Below are positions 16,273 through 18,406 of a DNA stretch of 18,406 nucleotides, one piece after another; positions within the stretch are counted from its first letter, which is position 1, and each line of letters opens with the position of its first letter. Position numbers and translations under genes: made by a program. The stretch is from SCUN01 sp046598935 (GTDB lineage Bacteria > Acidobacteriota > Vicinamibacteria > Vicinamibacterales > SCN-69-37). The notes beneath the pieces are model-generated. The model had not been told where the DNA came from and made no database searches. It saw nothing but the letters and a program-made list of their open reading frames with translations. The stretch covers positions 1 through 18,406 of the forward strand of contig JBKJHW010000096.1 of NCBI GenBank assembly GCA_046598935.1, read 5' to 3'.

Positions 16273-18406
16273 TTCTTGATCTGTCGTTCCCTCTGCAGCT
16301 CGAGCATGTCGATCTCCCGCTGCGGCACATCGAGCAGCCACTGCGTGAAGTAGTCGATGCGGCGCCACGCGGCGTAGTCGGCGACCGCGCCGAACCCGTG
16401 CCGCTGGCCGGGCAGCAGGATGAAGTCAAAGCGCTTGTTCGCCTTGATCAGCGCGTCGATCACTCGATACGTGCCGGCCGGGTGGACGTTGTTGTCGATA
16501 TCGCCGGTGATCAGGAGCAGGTGGCCCTTCAGGTTCTTCGCGATGTCCTGGTTCTTGTCGACGTCGTACTCGAATGTCGTCTTGTCGTCCTTGGTGACCT
16601 CGAGCACGCCGTCGTGCTTTTCGCTCCACCAGCGGTTGTAGATCGCGTTGTCGTGGTTGCCGGACTCGGCGATGCCGACCTTGAAGAAGTCCGGGTAGCC
16701 GAACATCGCGGCCGCCGTCATGAAGCCGCCGCCGGAGTGTCCCCACATGCCGACGCGGTTGATGTCGATCCACGGATGGCGCTTCGCGAGCTGCTCGACG
16801 GCCGCCTTCTTGTCCGCCACTCCGTAGTCGCGCAGATTGCCGTAGCCGAAGTTGTGGTACCACTTCGACCGGCTCGGATGGCCGCCGCGGTTGCCGACTT
16901 CGATCACGATGAAGCCGACATTGGCGAGCGTCTGGCTCCAGTCACGCGGCGCGAATGCCTTCTGCACGCTCTCGGTCTGCGGACCGGGATACACGTACTC
17001 GATGATCGGATACCGCTTCGTGTCGTCGAAGTCGAACGGCTTGAACATCACGCCATAGAGATCCGTGATGCCGTCGTCAGCCTTCACCGCAAACGGCTCG
17101 GGGAATTTGAATCCCTGCGCGACCGCTTCGGCCATGTCCGTCTTCTCGAGGTCCATAATTCTGTTGCCGAGCGCGTCGAACAGAGCGGACTCGGGCGCGG
17201 TGTTCACGCGCGACCACGTATTCACAAAGAACGTGCCCTTGTCATTCATCGACGCCGAGTGCGTGAAGTTACCAGGCGTGAGTAGCTTCACCGCGCCCGT
17301 GTCGATATTCGCGCTGTAGAGATGCGTGTAGTACGGATCCTCGCCGGCCTCGCGGCCGGCCGCGTTGAAGAAAATCGTGCGCGCCTTCTCGTCGATGCCC
17401 GCGATCCCCGTCGACTGGAACTCGCCGCTCGTGATCTGCTTCAGCACTTTGCCGGCGTTGTCATACAAGTAGTAATGGCCCCAGCCGTCGCGTTCCGACC
17501 AGTGGATGAACTGCTGCTGGCCGGCCGCCGTCTTGATCGGGCGGATCGGCTGAATTTCAATGTAGGTGTTCGACCGCTCTGACGCGACGACCTTCGGCTC
17601 GTTCGTCACGGTATCCAGTTCGACGACGTCGATGCGCTTGAGATCGCGGGAGGTGCGGTTGAAATAGAGCTTGTTGCCGTCCATCGCGAGCCAGCGCGAT
17701 GTCGTCTCCTGCTTCTCGCGCTGGATGTTCGTGATCGGCGCCGTGTTCAACGACATCTGCTGGTCCTTGAACGCGTCGGTCTTGACCTTCGCGCCCTTTC
17801 TGCCGGTGATGTCGAACACCCACGCCTCGGCCTGCGGCTGATTCGCCTCGCCCGGCATGCCGTACTTGTAGGTCTCGAGGCGCGGCCGCGGACTGGCCAG
17901 CGAGTTGATGACCCAGAGATCGGCGACCTTGCGCGAATCGTTGCGCATGAGCGCGAACTTCTTGTTGTCCTGCGACCACGAGATGCCGACGGCGCGCACG
18001 CGCGGACCGAACTTATTATCTTGTTCAGTCGGAACGGCGCGTGCCGCGCCGCCCGTGCCCTGGCCTCGGCCGCCGTCGTTGTCCTGATCGTCCTGCTGAC
18101 CGCCCTGGGCCTGCGGATCGACAGCGTATGCGTAGTCCTTCTCGCCGTCGGTCGTCAGCTGCGTTTCGGTGATCGACGGATCGTCGGCTTTCACGAGCGC
18201 CTTCGCGTAGTTGGCGGCGTCCATCATGAAGAGGTTCTGCCCGCGGCCGAAGAGGATCGTCTGCTTGTCGAGCGACACCTGCGCCCAGGCCGGCGTTGGC
18301 TTCTCCGGCTCGTACTTGTCGTTGAGGGAGAGTTTTTCCGTCGCGAATTCGTACTCCAGCCACCAACGCTTCTGCCCTGCCGGCGGTCCGCCCGCAACGC
18401 CGCCGC
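16269..18406 (-). CDS. S9-family (dipeptidyl peptidase IV-like) serine peptidase, 5' end beyond right edge
   Basis: About 711 residues are visible. The frame is open to the right edge, and the apparent start at 18278 is an internal GTG valine codon. An N-terminal DPP-IV-type beta-propeller (to about 17100) is followed by the alpha/beta-hydrolase domain. The catalytic triad by comparison with DPP-IV is Ser in GHSGG (codon 16736-16734), Asp in GDIDNNVHP (16496-16494) and His in PGQRHGF (16400-16398). A YVYPGP loop fits the oxyanion region. The enzyme should cleave short peptides, often after proline or alanine, outside the cytoplasm; the signal peptide is not in the window. A Gln/Asp/Gly-rich low-complexity tract lies near 18030-18110. 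It appears to be the first visible gene of a four-gene run. Confidence 0.94.
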   Translation of the reverse strand, partial: GGVAGGPPAGQKRWWLEYEFATEKLSLNDKYEPEKPTPAWAQVSLDKQTILFGRGQNLFMMDAANYAKALVKADDPSITETQLTTDGEKDYAYAVDPQAQGGQQDDQDNDGGRGQGTGGAARAVPTEQDNKFGPRVRAVGISWSQDNKKFALMRNDSRKVADLWVINSLASPRPRLETYKYGMPGEANQPQAEAWVFDITGRKGAKVKTDAFKDQQMSLNTAPITNIQREKQETTSRWLAMDGNKLYFNRTSRDLKRIDVVELDTVTNEPKVVASERSNTYIEIQPIRPIKTAAGQQQFIHWSERDGWGHYYLYDNAGKVLKQITSGEFQSTGIAGIDEKARTIFFNAAGREAGEDPYYTHLYSANIDTGAVKLLTPGNFTHSASMNDKGTFFVNTWSRVNTAPESALFDALGNRIMDLEKTDMAEAVAQGFKFPEPFAVKADDGITDLYGVMFKPFDFDDTKRYPIIEYVYPGPQTESVQKAFAPRDWSQTLANVGFIVIEVGNRGGHPSRSKWYHNFGYGNLRDYGVADKKAAVEQLAKRHPWIDINRVGMWGHSGGGFMTAAAMFGYPDFFKVGIAESGNHDNAIYNRWWSEKHDGVLEVTKDDKTTFEYDVDKNQDIAKNLKGHLLLITGDIDNNVHPAGTYRVIDALIKANKRFDFILLPGQRHGFGAVADYAAWRRIDYFTQWLLDVPQREIDMLELQRERQIKK

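Noticed and set aside
16273..16368. Upstream extension of the lipoprotein gene to 16368
   Set aside because: It would bury the lipoprotein signal in the middle of the protein and overlap the peptidase by 100 nt; the ATGA junction at 16269-16272 is a better start.
16227..17285. 352-residue plus-strand frame in the S9 peptidase
   Set aside because: Antisense shadow; the catalytic triad is on the minus strand.

Overview
This is a G+C-rich, gene-dense stretch with no rRNA, tRNA, integrase, transposase or CRISPR. It carries large exported beta-propeller proteases, a Bat/MoxR cluster, a hybrid phosphorelay kinase and Gly/Arg-rich inserts in secreted proteins. Together these suggest a free-living, protein-degrading bacterium, most likely an acidobacterium of the Vicinamibacteria type. 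That assignment is inference from gene content; no marker gene is present.

Left part (1-3292, minus strand): a MoxR-type AAA+ ATPase is followed by a DUF58 protein and a BatA-like membrane VWA protein that runs off the left edge. This is the classic MoxR-DUF58-Bat order. The moxR/DUF58 gap holds a 59-nt, almost perfect hairpin. It overlaps the moxR stop codon and partly buries the only Shine-Dalgarno-like site of the DUF58 gene, which starts with TTG.

Middle (3346-9156): a divergent exported tricorn-like S41 protease (plus strand) is followed by a 200-bp intergenic region. That region holds two facing arrays of GTGC motifs with an 8-8-9 spacing phrase, so a 25-nt super-period. Next come a minus-strand membrane/coiled-coil protein resembling Bat-cluster DUF4175-type proteins, a divergent rdgB-type nucleotide-pool sanitation gene, and a small zinc-ribbon membrane protein that overlaps the rdgB 3' end tail to tail.

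Right part (9206-18406): an exported nine-Asp-box (BNR/VPS10-like) propeller protein lies on the plus strand behind a plausible sigma70-type promoter. It converges on a minus-strand four-gene run transcribed from the right edge: an S9 (DPP-IV-like) peptidase (partial), a TolB-like lipoprotein (ATGA overlap), a hybrid histidine kinase with PAS-HisKA-HATPase-REC-REC-HPT and almost no extracytoplasmic loop, and a response regulator with a cysteine-rich tail. Tight spacing suggests one operon joining an extracytoplasmic peptidase and propeller lipoprotein to a phosphorelay.

The most unusual signals are the two intergenic inverted short-unit arrays (2239-2297 and 6831-7019). They differ in sequence but share the same design.
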